In this document: positions 1 to 12,534 of the stretch, one piece after another | How the letters are laid out: the number at the start of each line of letters is the position of its first letter | Numbering within the stretch: position 1 is the stretch's first letter | DNA from: Chrysemys picta bellii | Lineage: Eukaryota > Chordata > Testudines > Emydidae | DNA length: 64,000 bases | Direction of reading: 5' to 3' | NCBI RefSeq assembly: GCF_011386835.1 | Contig: NC_088791.1 | Location: 126,394,943 to 126,458,942 of the forward strand | Position numbers and translations under genes: made by a program | Notes under the pieces: model-generated | Told to the model about the DNA's origin: nothing | Seen by the model: the letters and a program-made list of their open reading frames with translations, nothing else | Databases searched by the model: none

Positions 1-1149
1 GGTGGACACTCCCTGTCAACACAGAACTGAGATCCATGGGGCTGCTCTGAACAGGGAAACACAATGGGATTTGGTATGGAAAATGGGCAGGGCCAATCTT
101 CCCTTTGAAAGGGGATGCAGGCAGCCCTGGGGTTATTGCAGCTGCTACAAATCCTATCAGGAAAGATTCTTCCCTTCTAAGAACCCAAGCTCCTGCCAGA
201 GGTGACCAGTTCACAAGCCCACTACTCAAAGGCTACGTCTACATTTATGACAGTGTGTAGAGTGTTTATACCCTGCTAGCATGGGTATAAATAGCAGTTG
301 TAAACGGTGAGACACAGTTTAGGCAAGTAGAGTGCTCTACACACCTGACCCTGCAGTCTCTCTACACAACCAAACAGTGCTTCTCACATCTACACTGCTA
401 CTTATAGCAATGAAGGGATCTGCTGACTCCTTGCTGCTGGAACCTTTCCCTGGTGAAATGAAAGGCTCCGGCAGCAGGGAAGGGCTCTGGCAGTGGGAAG
501 ATAGCAGGGAGCTGCCAGAGCCTGTTAACACTATTAAAGTCAATGATGTTGTACCAGAATAAACAAGGGAAGGATTTAGTTCCGAAGGTGGACTGACATG
601 CTCTGCCACTTGTTAATGAGTTAACTAAACAAGGTTTGTTGTGTTTCAATATGCTAAGTGATGGACATTCTCTCCACAGCATTTGGGGTGATGCTCTACA
701 GCCCATAGACTTCAGAGAGTTTGAGACTTTCCAACATCGCTTTTGTTTTACACATGCCTTCAATTATAGTTTGACTCTTGAAGGATATATTCTTTAGTTC
801 ACATTTTATTCTTCTCTCACTCTGGCAAGAGACTCTAAGAGTAGCCATTTCTGGGATTGTAATGGGTAAGGAGAGGTCAGGTGTTATCCTCCCTGCTTCT
901 CATCTCAGACCAGTCAGACAGCCGCTCTCTCTGCACTTCAGACCAACCAGACCAGCTGCCGCAGCGCCCTGCTATGCTCCCTCATCTCCTCCCATTACCC
1001 ACACTGTGTCAGACAAGCCCTACTCTCTCCAGCAGCAGCACTCCCCATTTCAGGGCACCCTTCCAACGTCACACAGCTCCTGCAGCATCACCCCTGCCCT
1101 GTTCTCCCCGCAGCGTCACCCCTGCCCTCCCCAGCCAGCAGGATTACGC
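1..1149. other. Non-coding flank of the CpG island
   Basis: No supportable gene. The short open frames have no codon bias or recognisable product. A 27-bp near-palindrome at 265-291 (TTTATACCC ... GGGTATAAA around TGCTAGCAT) sits in a segment resembling an inverted-repeat element. From about 880 to 1140 the strand becomes C-rich with CAGACC-type and CACCCCTGCCCT-type repetition, including a duplicated GCAGC(A/G)TCACCCCTGCCCT unit near 1082-1130. This is probably intronic or promoter-proximal sequence next to the island. Confidence 0.5.
228..560. repeat. Possible degenerate inverted-repeat DNA element
   Basis: The left part (GGCTACGTCTACATTTATG) carries the GTCTACA motif found at the ends of other inverted-repeat elements in this window (29757, 31205, 48240 and 57203). 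It is followed by a palindrome centred at 278. A matching right end is not clear, so this may be a one-ended fragment. Low confidence. Confidence 0.3.
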
Positions 1150-1960
1150 GACCGCCCCCTCCTCTCGTCCCCCAGTCAGAGCCCCCAGTGTGGCTGCAGC
1201 CCCTCCCCTGGCCCCGCGCCCCGCCCCGCGGACTCGGCGGAGGCAGCCGGCTGAGCCCGCAGCTGGCAGAGCGCGGCGCAGCGGGGGCCGCCTGCGACTC
1301 CTACCTGGGAGCGGGAGCCGAGCTCGGGCGCTCTCCGGGCGGTCACCAGCTTGGCCGTGGTCTGCAGGTTGATGGGGGCGCTCTGCGGGGGCTCCACGCC
1401 GGCCGCGCTGCAGCCCAGCCCCCCGTTGATGTGCGCGGTCACCATCGCGATGGGAGCCTTGGCCGGCAGGACGGAGATGGCCAGGCTCTGGCTCTGGCTG
1501 CCGCCGCCGGACGCTTTGAGAAGCGCAGGGACCCCGCCGCCGGGCTTGGTGTTTCCGCTGCCCCCGCTTCCCACCAGCACCGCCGCGGGGCAGCTCCGCA
1601 CCGCCAGCTTCTGCCACAGGGAGAAGGAGAGAGAAAAGCGCGAGCGTCACCACCGGCCTTGACCCCGCAGCGGCACAATCCCCTGCCCCTCGGCCCCCGC
1701 CCGGCACGGGGCGGAGAGGAGCCGAGGGGTGCCCTGGCACCGCCGCGAGCGCATGCAACATCTGCAGCCAGCCCGGCTCTGCCAGGCGCTCCAGCAGCAG
1801 CCCAGAGGCGGCACTGCCCCCTCCCTACGGAGCCCTGACCCGGAGCAGCCACCGCCGCCTGCTCCAGCCGGGGGCGCCCCACCGAGAGCCTGGCTGCATG
1901 TGCCTTCTGCCTCTGGGCTACCTCATGCTCCCGGAGCCGGGCTATGTACCAGGAGAGAAC
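1150..1960. promoter_or_regulatory. CpG island
   Basis: About 800 bp of very GC-rich, CpG-dense sequence, in sharp contrast to the AT-rich DNA to its right. It contains many GGGCGG/CCGCCC-like boxes and CGC runs, and it overlaps the splice-bounded exon at 1305-1610. In vertebrates such islands usually mark promoters or 5' exons. A minus-strand promoter to the right of the exon (about 1650-1960) would suit the orientation of the splice sites. No TATA box or initiator could be fixed by eye. Confidence 0.75.
1305..1610 (-). CDS. Internal coding exon of an unidentified gene, 102 codons, phase 0-0
   Basis: Read on the minus strand, a pyrimidine tract (CTTTTCTCTCTCCTTCTCCC) and GTGGCAG end at 1611, an excellent splice acceptor. 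The frame then starts with K-L-A-V-R-S-C and runs 102 codons to ...G-S-R-S-Q, ending exactly at a CAG|GTAGGAG donor (last exon base 1305, GT at 1304-1303). In this frame an in-frame TGA lies just upstream at 1649-1647 with no ATG between, so translation must enter through the acceptor. The product is low-complexity and rich in Gly, Ser, Ala and Pro, with a more ordered middle (SLAISVLPAKAPIAMVTAHI) and a following stretch that ends LQTTAKLV. No DNA-binding or catalytic domain is visible. The composition recalls disordered regions of nuclear regulators, but that is inference; I do not recognise the gene. Earlier exons would lie at higher coordinates and later ones before position 1. Confidence 0.6.
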
Positions 1961-3262
1961 AGAGACCCAGAGCCAGCGAGTACCATCGCTAGCATTTCTT
2001 AAAGGATGAAGGAGAGCTGGCCATGTCTTTAGTATCATTTTCTCCACCCTCACCAGGTTGCTGTTAACAGCGCACTGGCTTAGTGTAGCTTTTTATTTGT
2101 CTGACCAATTTCTTTATCTGTTAAAGTGGATTTTTAGGGGTGGGTTTGTTTGTTTGTGGGAGGAGGGGAGGGAGTTGCTTAATTCCCCCTGAATCACTTT
2201 CTGAAGGGGTTTTGGTTGTGTGGTTCGACAGCACCAAACACAAGGTTCGTGACTAGGGGTTACATCACTACAAGTGATAAATAATAATTGATAAAAGGAT
2301 TTCAGAGCGGGCTAGCCAGTCTTTTCAAACTGTCATCTTTCATTAGACTGCAAACCACATTATAGCTTCCAGTATCACCCTACACTTTTTAGTTTCCCAA
2401 TTCTTCAGATTTTACCTTTCCAAGTGTTGTCACTTCATTTTTTTTAATTTACATTTTCTTTAAGATTTTTTTTTAATAACCAGCATTATTTTTCAAGCTA
2501 TTGGGGTCAGGCATTCTAGTGAAAGCCAGAAAACCTGTTACTATTTAAGGCATATAAAAATGTCATGTTTGTGAAAAGGTATTAGTATTATTGAGAACTT
2601 ATAAATAGCTATTTTATTTTGGATCAGGTTTTCTTCTACTATTCCATGTTATGCTGACATACTCAGGCCTTTGTAGTTGCCAAAGTACTGGATACAAGAG
2701 ACTTGTGTCAAACCTGTTTTTATCTTTATCTCATTTTAGCTGTATTAAACATCTCCTTGTATTATGTATCACTCATATTCAGAGTAAGATACAGCTTTCT
2801 GAGTAAGATTTCAGCTTTGCAGTAATATTGTTTCATTTTATATCATATGTAATATATCATTAAAAGCTCATAATGGAGACCATGGGCAAAATTCTGCTCT
2901 CAGTTACAACAGTATAAATCTGTTACCTAGAAATAAATAGAGGTTGAATTGAATTCAATCCACAGCTGCCTCTGTATCTGTGTGCCATTTACTTTAATGG
3001 GGCCAGGATTTCCAGTCGTGTAAGTGAGAGCAGAATACGTCCCATGCATCTATATTTTACTTTTGTCATATTTTATAACTGGATTTTAATGTCTATCCTA
3101 AGAAGTTCCCAATATTTAGATTGCCAGGATGGGAAACTTCACATCACAGAAATGTACAAATACTGTACTGCTACACACAGTTTCACTATAAGCATAAGGA
3201 CATTCATTGTTTTCCTCATATAGCATTTAAAAAGGTACCAAAATACTTTAAATTTTCTCTAA

Positions 3263-3350
3263 CTCAATTCAACACAACAAGCAAAACAAGATATGCAGTA
3301 TTTGACTCAATTCAACAGAACAAGCAAAACTGAAGATATGCAGTATTTGG
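3263..3350 (+). repeat. Tandem duplication, about 44-bp unit, two copies
   Basis: Unit 1 (3263-3305) and unit 2 (3306-3350) both run CTCAATTCAACA(C/G)AACAAG, then GCAAAAC, then AAGATATGCAGTATTTG. They differ by one substitution and a 2-base insertion (TG) in the second. The high identity suggests a recent local duplication. Confidence 0.85.
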
Positions 3351-3744
3351 AACAACAGTGGAAACAAAAGCAAGTTAAAAAGCAGGAAGGATACTTTCCT
3401 TACACAGTTTAATACCCAATAATTGCTTTTCAACTTGGTGCAAAGGGGAAAAATAGAGAAAATACAAAGCAGAAATTGTGTACAATTAAATTTTTTTAGC
3501 TGTTTCTTTACTCACACTAATATGATCCACACATCCCACTGAGAGACATATTAATAATAGTTTCTTTGTGACCCTATTTTCATAATAAATTGATGAAAAT
3601 GCCTATTTGTATATATGCACCAGAAATAGCTGAAACATGATTAGTTTTGTTGCTTGTTTTAAATTTTAACTCAAAGCAAACATTAAGTGGTTTTTATGGT
3701 TGACCCCTCTGTATTTTTCCTTGTTAAAGGGATATTTGTATTCC

Positions 3745-3780
3745 CCTTTAAGGATAAGTTTTTACTTTTATCCTTAAAGG
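3745..3780. repeat. Perfect 13-bp inverted repeat (hairpin)
   Basis: Arms CCTTTAAGGATAA (3745-3757) and TTATCCTTAAAGG (3768-3780) are exact reverse complements around a 10-base loop. It may be the core of a decayed inverted-repeat element or a chance hairpin; no function is evident. Confidence 0.7.
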
Positions 3781-6700
3781 TAAATGCAGGGAAGAATGTT
3801 GCCACTATCATAAACCTGAAATAACCAACCAACTTATTCCAAAAACTTCTGCTGAGTGGACAAAACAATTCTTCTTATGATGTACATATTGAAATTATTT
3901 GTTTAAAAAGAAGCTAGATGTGGAAACGTATCTGAGTGGTAGAAGTGAAGATTAGTTTCAGAAAGCTAAACTCACCTGTTTGGAAGAGGTGACTTTTTTC
4001 ATTTGTGTCTGATTGAATTGTTCCATGAAAATGCATCTACTAACCACACCAAAACATCTCAGTCAGATTCTTTTGGTAAGAGAATAGAAACGATATGGTT
4101 TTTCTTTTTTAAAGAACTTTTTTTAATGTTATGCCCCAGGAAGTGCTGATAAAGGCATCTTGGCAGAAACAATAGAGCGTAGTATGACAGGTTAAAAAAA
4201 TCCCCAACAAAACCTACATCTGCTGTATTATATTTCTGCCAAATTAATTAAAAGAATATTCTTGTTTCTAAAAGAGACAGAATCTGCATTTTGGGAATCA
4301 GTCAGCATAACATATTCTCTGACACTTTTGGAATGATGAATAATAAGAATCTAAGCATGCTTTGGGCATAACAGTCAAAAACATGTGCTGTCATAATAGG
4401 GGAGCCAAAAAAAAAATATTGGTTCTAAATGCTGGAAAGCAGCACACTGCTTCTCATCTACAGCATATCAGTCCTCACAATACACCAATTTTGAAGCAGC
4501 GCCTTTTCAATAGCAGCACAACTTTCATTTTCACTGCAGGATGCCACAGGCAAACTGGAGTTTGAGATATGTATGCCAGTCACATGCAAACGCACTTCAG
4601 TGTGCTGGAAAGCTGCTGCTTGTTTATGATTTTTTATATTCTACATGGCAGATTCCTCTTCTTAGATTTCAGCTGTACAAAGCAGTGCTTATATTTTTTT
4701 CCCAAATGTATCAAAATAGCTTTACCCTTTATGTTTATTTTTAAATGCAAAAACCAGTGTGTTCCACAGAGGTTTGTGCTCATAAAGGTTTGTAGGATGT
4801 GGGGGAAACAGGGATGCAACAGTTTTACTCTCATTCCAGGACATTTGGAATAAGTGAGGCTCCTACCAGCTACTCAGATGCTACCTTGTATAATTATTAA
4901 ACAGATTGCTGAGTTTCATATTAAAGAAAAGGGAATAGGGGAGAGAGATGGATTTGAAGAATGCTGCTTTCAGAAGCCACAGGCAAAAAGCAAATAGCTA
5001 TTCTGTCTCAGTACAGATGCTGGAACATACATGCACCGACACCCACATTGGGGAGCTGATATTGCCATTCACTGTAAGTTAAGGTTTCCGTTTCTCCACT
5101 TTTACTCTTCTGCAGTTTACATCATTTTTTGGTAACCTTACAAGGTCTGATGTGTCTTGTATATCAATAGTAATCCACACATGTCCTATGTAGATTGTTA
5201 AATAAGAATGATCACATTCTAAAACAATTTTATACTCTGCTACTGATTATCTTCCCCTGTGGCAGTGACTTTAAACTGATACAAGCCTGCCAACAAACCT
5301 TCGTGTTTCCAAACTAAGATATGTGACCTGTTTAAAGGGGACTTAGAATTCACTGCCTATTGCTGTCTATATTGTAACCACTTCTGCCTTAGACATAGAC
5401 TTTGTTCCAGTAATCCTTCCAGAATGATATTGTCTGATAATGCACTTTCGCTATGAAGAATTGCAATTGTTTCCAGAGCAACATCTATTATTTTCCTGAG
5501 ATGGCCTAGAAGGAAAAATGTTCTGTATGGGAGTTTGTCAAGCTCTCAGAAGAATGGTAACCTATTATAAAACCAAAGCGAAGGCCTACCAATTAATAAT
5601 TTAACATTTGTCACAAACCTAAGGCACTGCATGTGAGATAGCTGAATAGAGATTCCCTCAGAGAGGAGGGTCTTGACCTCTGTTAATTTACTCAGTTCTT
5701 ACAATAAAACTCAGTTGAACAATTGACTCTTTAATATTCTAACAGTGACAGACCACAATTCTTATTCTGGCAATAACCAAAATATATGGGATGTTTCAAG
5801 ATTTGTGGTTTTGGTAACCGTATGAATTTTCATATGCTTTTCAATGTGTTTCCAGTTGCCATTTTTGTTACCCAGCTGTGAGCAATGACTCTTATTCATT
5901 TGGGCCTTGATCCTCCAAACACTTATGATCCTATATAACTTTACGCAAAGAAGTAGCCCTAGAGAAGTGAATAGGGCTACTCCCATGAAGAGATGTATAT
6001 ACCTATGCAAGTATTTGCAGGACTAGGGCCTTAGGTGGGATCGATGATGTGCTACCAGTATTTCAACAAAGGGCTCCCATAAAAACATCCTCTTTGCTTG
6101 TGGACAACCCCAAATACCACGGCTGCTGTGCTCACAGAGTGGAAGGGTGAGGAACTGAAGAATCTGTTTGGTTTCCCATTATTAAAAATGCTCTGTCATA
6201 TCCATAACTTTGATGGGAACATTTTACACTCTGTTTCTGAACAACAGTTTATTGATAATAGATCACTATGTCCAATCTCTATCATTTGAACTGGGGCAAT
6301 GACATTTGTAGGTGAATCTGGAACAGCGTCTCCTTCCCGTTTTATTTTTTAAACAACCTGCCATTTTGGTGCAATCTGGTTCATTCCAAAGTGGGGGAAA
6401 TTGCACTACAGAAATATTTTTAATGAACCTCAAGGATAGGTCGTCACTAGGAGGGATGATTTAACAGCATCCAGAGAGTGGGGGTGAACTCCATCAGAGG
6501 CAGGAGATCATCCAACCTTCCCTTTAATTTGGTGTTGCAATTTTACCAAGTGGCTCCAGGGAGCCCACTCCAGCACATCGCCACTGAGGAGTTAACACTC
6601 TTTCTGCTTGCTGATCCACAAAGCAAGAGCCAATCGCAGCCCTCTCAAGTGTGCCATGATAAAGACTGAAGAGCATAAGGGAGATAAATATGAGGCAGAA

Positions 6701-9700
6701 AGAACTATGGATAGAGAGAGAAAGAGATAGATACTTAGGAAAGCAGAAGTGACTTCACTGCTGCTTGGAATTGTCTCGTGGCTTCTAGTATTCATCAGCA
6801 GGAAAAAGAAAAATCTGATGAGAACTTGAATATAGATCAAAAACATCCTGACAGAACTGTCATAGGGTATGGAAAGCATGAATAGACGTTTAGAGTGATG
6901 ACAGATCCTTGGTCAAACAAGAACTGCCCTTTGGAGAAAACAGATCAGGAAGGTACAAAGGAAGGAAGGTTTGTGTGTTGAGGCACAAAGTATGGTAGCT
7001 ACTAAAAAAAAAAAAAGGCTTCTTTTGTGTGTTGTTTTCTCCCCCTCCCCTTTTTTTGACAACTTACTGCCTGCCTGTCATTCAAAATAAGAATCCATTC
7101 ATTTTTTCTCAGATCTCTGCTAATTAGCCATCGCTGCAGCAGGGCACAAGGATTTATATTCAAAGCAAAAACCCATTCTAATCAAAACTGTAGCAAACTG
7201 GGGTTTTGTTTGACGTTAACCTGAAAGTCAGTTATTGTACCACTGATGTACATACCATATTACAAGCTGAGTGCTTTCAGCATCCCTCTATCAGTGTGAA
7301 ATATTTAATCGGCACAAGGATCCAATCAGCACAGTAGAGGGGAATCTAGTGTGTGCATTAATTTACTTTCAGATGAAAAGCAGTAAAGCAGGTCAGAAAC
7401 ATATAACCTTCCTCCCCTCCCTTCCCCAAACACAGAACACCAGAAGAGTTTGGGGATGGGGGAGGGAATGGAAGCCACTCTATGTGATTCCAGATTGGAG
7501 ATTTAGAAGGAAATTAGTTATTCCTACCAAAGGATGACAAATGCTGCCTGGAGTAGAGGAGAAGGGACTCCCCCCACAAAAATAATCGATTAATTACAAT
7601 GGCTCACTATTTCTGAGTCTTCTTAAACTAAAGAGGTTGTAAAACCTTTTTTTCCAGCATGTCTTTAATTAAGAGAGACAACAAACACCCAACAAATAAT
7701 GAATGAGCCTTTGTATTTAGATATAATGGCTCTCTATGCTCTGACTAGCTCTGATCTGTGTTAAGATACTCTCCAGTAAAGCTCTTCATTAGGAATAAAA
7801 GTCTGTTTTATAAGTATTACCAAGCACTTTTACACATCAGCAGTTTTTATATATTGCAGAAGTATATTGCCATGTACAGAAACTAAATGTCATACACTAT
7901 CAAATTTACTTTTAATCTCTCAATGAGAAAGACATTTCTCAGAGTTTTTTTTTAAATGTAGACTATGTAGCACCTAATCTGTGTGAAACCCAATGAAAAC
8001 ATCAATAACGAAAAAGAAGTCATTAATGATAATTTCTAATGTAAACTTTAAATAAATTAACCTAATGCTGTCGCAAATGAAACCTAAGTGCAAAGGCACT
8101 GTAATGGGTAATAATTAAAATCACCAGAAAAACTACCCCTTATGTCAATCTGATATGACAAACTCTCAAAATGGCTAGTTTCCAGCACAGGATGGTAATG
8201 AAGAATTAGCAGATCTACGTGAAGAGAGAATTTTCAACAGTGGTAAATATTCTAATAACAGTAACAGTGGGATTGTAAAAGCATAAATTCACTTAAATGT
8301 AATTATCCTTTAATTTCTATAACCATTACACAGCCTGCTGGGTAAAAAATAAAATAAAAATGTACTTCCCACTGTATTGCTAACTGGCAATCCACTCATC
8401 AAAGCTTCGAATTATCTGCTTAGTGACTTGTAAAAAGCACTTTTTAACAAATGAGGAGTAGGGGGATGAGGATGATATTTAATGAGAAACGTCAAACTCA
8501 TATTATGGAACGTTCCAGAAGAATCTCTGCATTTTAGAGGGGAGGAGGAGGGGCAGCTGGATTTTTTTTTTTAATAACCTCACAAATAATCTCTTCTCCT
8601 TTCTCTCTCTCAAACCATGTCAATGATCAAGGAAATGAGAACAAGGCGCTTGATTCACAGCTGACTCTCTGTTCTTGTTACATCAGATCAAGAAAGAGCA
8701 ATCTAACAGGGGCGCCTATTTCTGCAGGGGAAACAAATCTACAAGCTGGCATTTTGTCTCTTAGTCCTATTAATTACCTATTTTTTGCTCTCAGAAACAG
8801 ACCTTTTGTAACTTGCAATCCAGACTAACCAAAATATAATAGATCTACACTCACAATGTATTTAAAGCCTATGCTAAAAAACTTCATTGAGGGTGATGGA
8901 CTGATTTGGATTTTATTTGATGAACAGATCACTCTTCTTTCCCTTAATCCCAGCAAAAACTCTTTACTACAGTGAAAATATTAAGATAAGGCCTGATCTA
9001 AAGCCCACTGATGCTAATAACCACCTTTCAGTTGACTTCAGTGGTTGGATCAGGCCCATAGTGAAGACCAGTGAGACATGCTATATCTAGTGTGCAAATC
9101 TATGAAATGCTTTAAAATATTTCCTTCTTTTAAGCCCTAATTTACAGAAAAGCAAACTTTAGCTTGATCTCATTAATATACATCTGCCGTGCATACAGGC
9201 ATTCTCCCTCAACAGACCCTGTGGTGTTTTAAATTGCTCCCCACTGGGTAACATGGGTCCTCTGGTAACCTAAAGCTGTAGTCCTACATGTGATTAGCAG
9301 CTCAGGAGATTTACATACTTTTGCTGTTGCCTGCTTCATAGCTTTCCATGATTTACCATGCCCCAGCGTTCGTGAGGATTGCATTTATTTGGCTTATTTA
9401 ATCATGTTTTTTTAAACAAAACAAAACTGGAGTGTACACCATTTAAACATTCATGTGCTTCTCATTTACGTTTTGAAAAAACAAAAGGCATCGTGATTAA
9501 AGGGCACAAGCATGCAGCACAGCATATGGAGCCACAGTAAGTGCCCCAGAACTAGCTGAATGTTTCTATTGTGTGAGAGACTTGTTCATTACAGCTATAA
9601 GATGCAATGCAGATATTTGCATTTTTTAAGAGGTGCATCTCATGGCTTTTAGATAAATCACGGAATCCAGAGCCTTTCTAAATGGCATCAAAGCCCACAT

Positions 9701-10954
9701 TTCTTGATATCCTAACTCCCTTTGTTTCTGTAGGCATGCAGCCTTTGCCTCGCTGAGTATTTTAATGTCTGAATTTCATTAAAGTTTGCATCCTCATGTT
9801 TCCAACCCAAGATATGAGCTCACAGGCTTGTGCGTTTTACTTACAAATGCTCTATCCTCTATTATCAAGCAGGGTAAACAGGGATGTTGCTGCATGTGAT
9901 TTAAAAATAATAATAAATTACAGTAATTTATGAAATCTAATTTTAAATATGCTCCCAACTGATCCACTTCCCCCAAGACCTTCAGACTTTTTAAAAAATA
10001 AACATTAATTTCTAAAATCTAATTTCAGATATGCTATCTATTGAATCTCTTTTCCCCCTAAGACCTGATCATCCTTCTCTGATCCCTTCCTCCCCCCTCA
10101 AAATTGAATTTGTGAATGCATATCTTCATTGCCATAGCATAAAGGTTTGACAATACAATAAACCAAGCTAACTCTCTTTTCAGCTACTACAGAATCTTCC
10201 TGAAATGAACAAATGTAGTGAACAGATATTGGCCTCCCAGGGGATCAAAACATCAGTTCCTTGGTATATATATAAAGAAGAGAGAAGTTAAATGGTTGTG
10301 TTTCCCCCAAAGGAAGGCATAGCTTTAGTTGTGAACTATTCCCATCAGAAATACTGGGTAAGTTGCAAAGAAAACAGAAACCTGCCTCATTCCCAACCCC
10401 CCAAAACACATATAGACAGTTCCCCAGGACTCCTACAGGCACATTTTATTCCAAGAGCTCCAGCATTTATGATTACAATACGTTAGGGTGAAACAATGAC
10501 CATTTTCTAACTTCAGGCATATTTGCATTTTAGTCATGATACTGCTCCAATCAGCATTACAAACCACTTCCCAACTCTCCAAAGTATGGCTTTGATGAAA
10601 ACAAGAGGGGGTGGGGGTTGGGAGACCCGAACAAAAACACTTTAGCTCAAACTGGGTACCTAAAGTTAGGCTCCTAAATCCACAAGCAGGCACCTAAATC
10701 AGTGACCTCAGGGATCACTGCCCGCTGTCACAATTCAGAGCAGCAGAAGCCACTGTAGAGGTAACTGGAAATAGGGCAGATGCACCATGATAATCCAAGA
10801 ATTCCACCCAGCTTGCGCTGAGAGGATCTCAGTGCAGAAAAGCACCTGAGCCATAGATCCTGCTGCAAAACTTAGAGAGAGCTCTCTTCAGAGATCAGAA
10901 CTGGAATCAGGTCCTTCTACCCCCATCTCTAACAGTAGATTCTTCTACGACCTT

Positions 10955-11085
10955 GGGCAAGTCACTTTACCTCTCTACCTCAATTTCCCAATCTGTAAAA
11001 TGGGGATAATAATTTGTTACGACCTTACAGAGGTATTGTGAGGATTAATTAGCTATTGTTTGTCAAGTGTTATTTCTTTATTATT
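10955..11085 (+). repeat. MIR-type SINE fragment
   Basis: Contains the MIR core in forward orientation: CCTTGGGCAAGTCACTTTAC, then CTCAATTTCCCAATCTGTAA, then AATGGGGATAATAA and TTGTGAGGATTAATTAG. The tRNA-derived head is absent or too diverged. Confidence 0.8.
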
Positions 11086-11499
11086 AAAACCTAGTTTAGG
11101 TCACATGACTGTCTCGGCCATCTGGATTATGACTGGCAATCCAAAGGTATGGTATTATCTTGCTGTTTCTCTAATCTCTCTTGATAATCTTATTTAATAT
11201 CATAAAGCAGAGGAAATCTGAGATACTTTTGTGGAGATAAGGATCAGAGATTACAGCCCCATGTTTTTTTCTGATTCTGAGAGTGCAGATCTGGCCAGAG
11301 AACACAGAGAATGGGGGGATGGGTGCTCCTCCTTCCTTCCACATGAAAGCTCATCTGTGCTGGCTCCCCAGGGACCCACCATCATGGGACGAAGAAAGGG
11401 GGTGGAGTGGTAAATCTGACAGATTTTCCCCCAAACCAAGGTTACACTACATTACAATAATTTATGATGCATCTTCTACCATGGAAGGAAGGCCCTGGA

Positions 11500-12153
11500 T
11501 AGTGTTGCTATGCGTCCAGTTTTCGACCGGAACACCTGGTCGAAAAAGGACCTTGGTGGCTCCGGTCAGCACAGCCAGCAGGGCCGGCAGCCTCCGGGCG
11601 GCTCCCGGAAGCGATCGGCATGTCCCTCCGGCTCCTAGGTGCAGGGGTGGACACGGGGACTCTAAACGCTGCCCCCACCCTGGGCTGCAGGGGTGGCGCC
11701 GGCAGACGGTGGCAGTGCGCAGAGCCCCCAGCTGCCCCTGCAACCTAGGAGCCGGAGGTACATGTTGCCTCTTCACAGGAGCCGCCTGACATAAGCGCTG
11801 CCCAGAGCTCGCACCCCAAGCCCCCTCCCACACCCAAACTCCATCCCAGAGTCTGCACCCCGCACCCCAACCTTCTGCCCCAGCCCCGAGCCCCCTCCCA
11901 CACTCCAAATCCCTCAGCCCCAGTCCGGATCCCCTTCCTTCACCCGAAACCCCTCATCCCTGACCCCACCCCAGAGCCCACACCCCTAACCCAGAGCCCT
12001 CACCCTCTCCCGCACCCCAACCCTCTGCCCCAGTCCGGTGAAAATGTGCAAGTGAGCGAGGGTGGGGCGGGTGGGAATGGAGTGAGCCGGGGCCTCTGAG
12101 GAGGCGAAGGGCAAGGGTGTTTGGTTTTCTGCATCAGAAAGTTGGCAACCCTA
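11500..12153. mobile_element. Non-autonomous hAT-like element (654 bp) with C-rich body
   Basis: The element starts TAGTGTTGCTA and ends as the reverse complement of TAGGGTTGCCAAC. It is flanked by near-identical 8-bp duplications: GCCCTGGA at 11492-11499 and GCCCTGGG at 12154-12161. An 8-bp duplication is the hAT signature. The body is GC-rich on the left (with AGGAGCCGGAGG-like blocks on both strands) and then becomes a degenerate CACCCCAACCCTCTGCCCCAG array. The body type is shared with the elements at 22886 and 59580. No transposase is encoded; open frames here only reflect GC content. The terminal inverted repeats are short and diverged, so the family call is moderate. Confidence 0.65.
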
Positions 12154-12324
12154 GCCCTGGGTGGTTATGGAAGCCCTTGGCAGGAGTAAATAAGAAGGGC
12201 TACCCAGCAGCACAGAGACAACCACCACAAAGAACCCCTTAGTCACCAGCAGAGACTCCAGATCTGCATCAGGAAGTAGAATACAGGACTGCTCCTGAGC
12301 TTTTTCTCCATCTAGACCTAGGCT

Positions 12325-12492
12325 CTGAAGCCCCTACAATAACCTTTGAAGCCCCCCACAACTCCTTTTTGGGTCAGGGCCCCTACAATTACAACACTAT
12401 TCAGATTTAAATAGCCAAATCCATGAAATTTATTATTTTAAAATTCCTATGACTGTGAAATTGACCAATATGGACCATTTGGTAGGGCCCTA
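12325..12492 (-). mobile_element. Fragment of a hAT-like element (family of 25004-25763)
   Basis: Reverse-oriented copy of the left end of the element at 25004: it shares the CAACTCC(T/)TTTTTGGGTCAGG and AATTACAACAC segments, CATGAAATTT, and the terminus TTTGGTAGGGCCCTA. Only this end is present; the other end and the tandem core are missing. Confidence 0.7.
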
Positions 12493-12534
12493 ATTATGAG
12501 CTTTCCTCTGGGATACAGAGGTTGACAGAGACAT

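Larger units (their letters stand above)
2050..10900. other. AT-rich non-coding region, low in recognisable repeats
   Basis: No gene seen. Sequence is AT-rich with homopolymer runs and only degenerate repeats. Stretches at about 7570-8130, 8620-8800 and 9370-9660 are dense in TAAT/ATTA and TTAATTAA motifs and lack simple-repeat character, as vertebrate conserved non-coding elements often do. Weak copies of the widespread CCTGATCC / TGACTTCAGTGG motif occur near 2890-3030, 5905-6030 and 8985-9060. The open frames here (up to 95 codons) are chance frames. Confidence 0.5.

Noticed and set aside
1144..1761. 205-codon minus-strand frame across the CpG island
   Set aside because: Arg/Gly/Ala-rich, out of frame with the splice-bounded exon at 1305-1610, and typical of a chance frame in GC-rich DNA.
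1188..1838. 216-codon plus-strand frame in the CpG island
   Set aside because: Composition follows GC content; no start context, domain or splice signals on this strand.
11283..11908. Frames of 168 and 148 codons
   Set aside because: They start in unique DNA and run into the GC-rich hAT-like element; no continuous protein-like signal.
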